NCBI GenBank assembly: GCA_963678705.1 | Contig: CAVMBN010000187.1 | Span: 55,332 to 119,331 of the forward strand | DNA length: 64,000 bases | DNA from: Panorpa germanica | Taxonomy: Eukaryota; Arthropoda; Insecta; Mecoptera; Panorpidae | Reading direction: 5' to 3' | Shown here: piece by piece, positions 62,897 through 64,000 of the stretch | How the letters are laid out: each line of letters starts with the position of its first letter | How positions within the stretch are numbered: position 1 is the stretch's first letter | The notes under the pieces: generated by a model | What the model was told of the DNA's origin: nothing | What the model saw: the letters and a program-made list of their open reading frames with translations, nothing else | The model's database searches: none | Position numbers and translations under genes: made by a program

Positions 62897-64000
62897 TACA
62901 TACTTGTACTTATGCCTACTTACTTACCATTTGTTTGTTACCATTGTATGTTCATGAACGATCAATCACTATTTCAAGAAAACCGCATATATTGTTCACA
63001 TAATCCCTTATAACAATTAATACACTCTCTTTATTATTTAAAACACGCATTTATATAAACTAATTCTTATGTTTTAATATTATTTATAGTTAATGTTAAT
63101 CGACTTACTTGATAGTGGGCGGCAACCTTTTGTCTTCCGTATATTTGTAGTGTTTATATGAGGTCTTCCTTATATAGCTCTACAGATTTCTTAAATTTCT
63201 TAGCCACTTGATGTTTTAGCACTAACACTAACCTAATTTTTATCACTTTTTGTCTATCGCACTTATTAATGTTTTATAGCAAACATCAAAGTTACAATTT
63301 TAAGGTTATGTTTATAAGACTGCTTGTACGCGTAATGAAAAATTCGTTTTTAACACTGGTTTGCAACTGTCAAACTTTTGTAAATCACTTTGTTTAGGGT
63401 AAATTAACACAAATTTAAAACAAACTTAAATACTTTTCGTTTGAAAAAGTATTCATATAATTTAATTTTGTTCCGTAATTAATTTCTTACTTTTAATCAC
63501 TTTTTTCACCTAAAGTAGCAGGAGCCGATCACACACATAGTAGATAAGAACCACTTGTGTTGCAAAGCAATATTAACGTCCTTGTAAACTAATACGTAGG
63601 TCTTCCTTTTTGTATTAAGTCCCATCTGTCTTGCCAGAGCTTATGCATATATGCATTCATCTCTTTGGCAATATATTTGGTATCGTCTCCAGACTTTTAT
63701 CCTACAGCCGCATTAACTTTAAATCCTCGAAATTTGTCGCATTAATTTTAAATCATTAAAATTTGATTTTTTCAGTTCTAGCGTAATTTGTACTTGAGTA
63801 AGTGCATGAGTGATTTTTAAATCTAAAGGAATTGTCCCCAATATCACTTGCACCACTTCTGTAGATACAGTTCTGCAACAAGGCGTCATCGTCAATAACA
63901 TAGTTCTTTGCATGGAAGATCTGGAAGATTGATCCTGTAATACCATGCCGAAGCACAATACACAACTATTAGCATAAATGCCCCCTTGTATAGTGTCGGC
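62897..64000 (-). repeat. Monomer U33 (type 4), third of trimer copy 2, cut by window end
   Basis: 1,104 bp visible. The AT half matches U30, but the relic part (63719-63958, MTPCCRT) matches U28 and U31, not U30. Confidence 0.92.

Larger units (their letters stand above)
46358..64000 (-). repeat. Tandem macrosatellite array, block 3 (U22 right part to U33, cut by window end)
   Basis: The array resumes with GCCGC directly after the right LTR and continues to the end of the window, so neither array edge is in view. It holds ten complete monomers plus two partial ones. It is the most diverged block: it contains the type 4 monomers, the only large internal deletion (U27) and a 4,754-bp trimeric higher-order repeat. 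Confidence 0.95.

Noticed and set aside
1..64000. CRISPR array
   Set aside because: The repeat unit is 1.6 kb and contiguous, without spacers; the elements present are eukaryotic.
1..64000. Host protein-coding genes or rRNA genes
   Set aside because: Everything outside the two mobile elements is accounted for by the monomer; no other sequence type is present, and no rDNA despite the R1-like relic.

Overview
The window contains no host gene. It is a long head-to-tail tandem array with a period of about 1,586 bp (33 monomers or parts of monomers). Two complete transposable elements interrupt it: a non-LTR retrotransposon (31389-37145, + strand) and a BEL/Pao LTR retrotransposon (39910-46357, - strand). 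The DNA is AT-rich. R1-type, I/Jockey-type and BEL/Pao elements, and a primer binding site matching the 3' end of insect-type tRNA-Tyr, together point to an arthropod, most likely an insect. The region is probably heterochromatic. The species cannot be named from the sequence.

Layout: array block 1 (1-31388, monomers U1-U20 left part); 12-bp target duplication and the non-LTR element; array block 2 (37146-39909, U20 right part, U21, U22 left part); 5-bp target duplication and the BEL/Pao element; array block 3 (46358-64000, U22 right part to U33). Removing each element plus one copy of its target duplication restores monomers of exactly 1,586 bp, so both are clean insertions into a pre-existing array.

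The monomer is the most notable thing here. On the + strand each one is about 640 bp of AT-rich non-coding DNA followed by about 945 bp that reads on the - strand as a decayed R1-clade reverse transcriptase. Its pieces appear in family order: a motif A-like block, motif B (KGCPQRSVMGPELWN), motif C (FAND in place of FADD), the post-RT connection block (RTVSTEVVQVILGTIPLDL) and a C-terminal block (KLWQDRWDLIQKGR). The pieces lie in shifted frames. The array is therefore best explained as amplification of one dead, 5'-truncated R1-like copy.

Monomer subtypes used below are defined by the AT-rich half. Type 1 has GTTAATG, GTGGGCGG, TCTACAG, TGTCTATC. Type 2 has GTTATTG, GTTGGCGG, TCTGCAG, TGTCTATC. 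Type 3 is as type 1 but with TGTTTATC, and 3+TT has two extra T in the GGTTTTTCCAAC tract (1,588 bp). Type 4 has GTTAATCGAC and ATATAGCTCT. The subtypes form higher-order repeats: two tandem dimers in U7-U10, strict 2/3+TT alternation over U16-U22, and a 4,754-bp trimer (U28-U30, U31-U33).

The non-LTR element has two intact ORFs (CCHC gag-like ORF1; endonuclease-RT-RNase H ORF2) and looks complete. The BEL/Pao element has LTRs differing at 1 of 310 positions, but its gag-pol frame is broken twice: an in-frame TAA inside the zinc-knuckle region and a single-base frameshift in the integrase zinc-binding region.
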